The position numbers were made by a program, and so were the translations under genes. A stretch of 64,000 nt of DNA from Mangifera indica (taxonomy: Eukaryota; Streptophyta; Magnoliopsida; Sapindales; Anacardiaceae), in assembly GCF_011075055.1 (NCBI RefSeq), contig NC_058137.1, positions 22,119,463-22,183,462 of the forward strand, read 5' to 3'. Shown here piece by piece: positions 63,901-64,000 of the stretch. Within the stretch, counting starts at the first letter, position 1. Each line of letters opens with the position of its first letter. The notes beneath the pieces were generated by a model that was given only the letters and a program-made list of their open reading frames with translations, made no database searches and was not told the origin of the DNA.

Positions 63901-64000
63901 GATTCGATAAGCTTGGACCAACTCACAAAAATGTTTGACCTTTCGGAAGCCCAGACTCACAGCATTGTTAGTAAGATGATGATCAACGAGGAGCTTCACG
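60905..64000 (+). CDS. EIF3C: Translation initiation factor eIF3 subunit C (5' part)
   Basis: This is the core scaffold subunit of eIF3, which binds the 40S subunit and assembles the pre-initiation complex. Exons are 60905-60928 (MSSRFWTQ), 61074-62858 (595 aa) and 63502 to beyond the window. About 769 residues are visible, against roughly 900 usual for plants. The N-terminus is acidic ([15 protein letters not shown]), followed by the eIF3c N-terminal domain, an internal Glu/Asp run (about residues 140-195) and the conserved [18 protein letters not shown]. Later blocks are [15 protein letters not shown] and [15 protein letters not shown]. The third exon has [20 protein letters not shown], and the PCI domain starts around [20 protein letters not shown]. 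The frame is open to the last base, so the gene is cut by the window edge, not broken. Confidence 0.96.

Overview
This is nuclear DNA of a flowering plant, most likely a eudicot. The genes are intron-rich with GT-AG introns and include plant-only families: a P-class PPR protein, a receptor-like protein, a plastid homogentisate solanesyltransferase and an IQM calmodulin-binding protein. The intergenic DNA is very AT-rich and full of MITEs and decayed LTR retrotransposons. Species cannot be fixed from the sequence.

Layout. 0-8.6 kb: an orphan first exon of a PPR gene (minus strand), then repeats, including an AT-rich array of about four 0.65 kb units. 8.7-15.5 kb: a nine-exon LRR receptor-like protein (RLP) gene with two visible lesions, a damaged signal-peptide region and a lost splice donor. 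16-19.3 kb: MITEs and a Ty1/copia remnant. 19.6-31.6 kb: a tandem segmental duplication, each copy holding an intact two-exon PPR gene of 519 aa (minus strand) and a broken PPR first exon. A non-autonomous Mutator-like element with a perfect 9-bp target duplication lies between the copies. 31.4-33.6 kb: degenerate Ty3/gypsy pol (minus strand). 34.1-35.8 kb: RPS5. 38.9-40.1 and 42.8-43.8 kb: two RPS28 genes (minus strand). 44.6-51.7 kb: HST (ten exons, plus strand), with a 2.2 kb LTR element in intron 8. 52.5-55.6 kb: an IQM gene (eight coding exons, minus strand), convergent with HST. 56.8-59.9 kb: gene-poor DNA. 60.9 kb to the window end: the first part of EIF3C (plus strand).

Functional themes. 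Four genes serve the cytosolic translation machinery (RPS5, two RPS28, EIF3C). HST acts in plastoquinone synthesis, the PPR proteins are probably organellar RNA-binding factors, the RLP is a probable surface receptor, and IQM is a calmodulin-binding protein. There is no sign of a pathway cluster; the order looks like ordinary plant gene order.

The most notable observation is that the proximal RPS28 copy has the body of the distal RPS28 but carries an upstream region, with TATA box and telo-box, homologous to that of RPS5. Two unrelated ribosomal protein genes therefore share a promoter block. The RPS28 copy also serves as an empty site that dates a Tourist-like MITE insertion and a later 340-bp tandem duplication on the RPS5 side. 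The second is the RLP gene, whose introns are all phase 1. One LRR exon-intron unit was duplicated in tandem, and one of the two resulting exons has since lost its splice donor.
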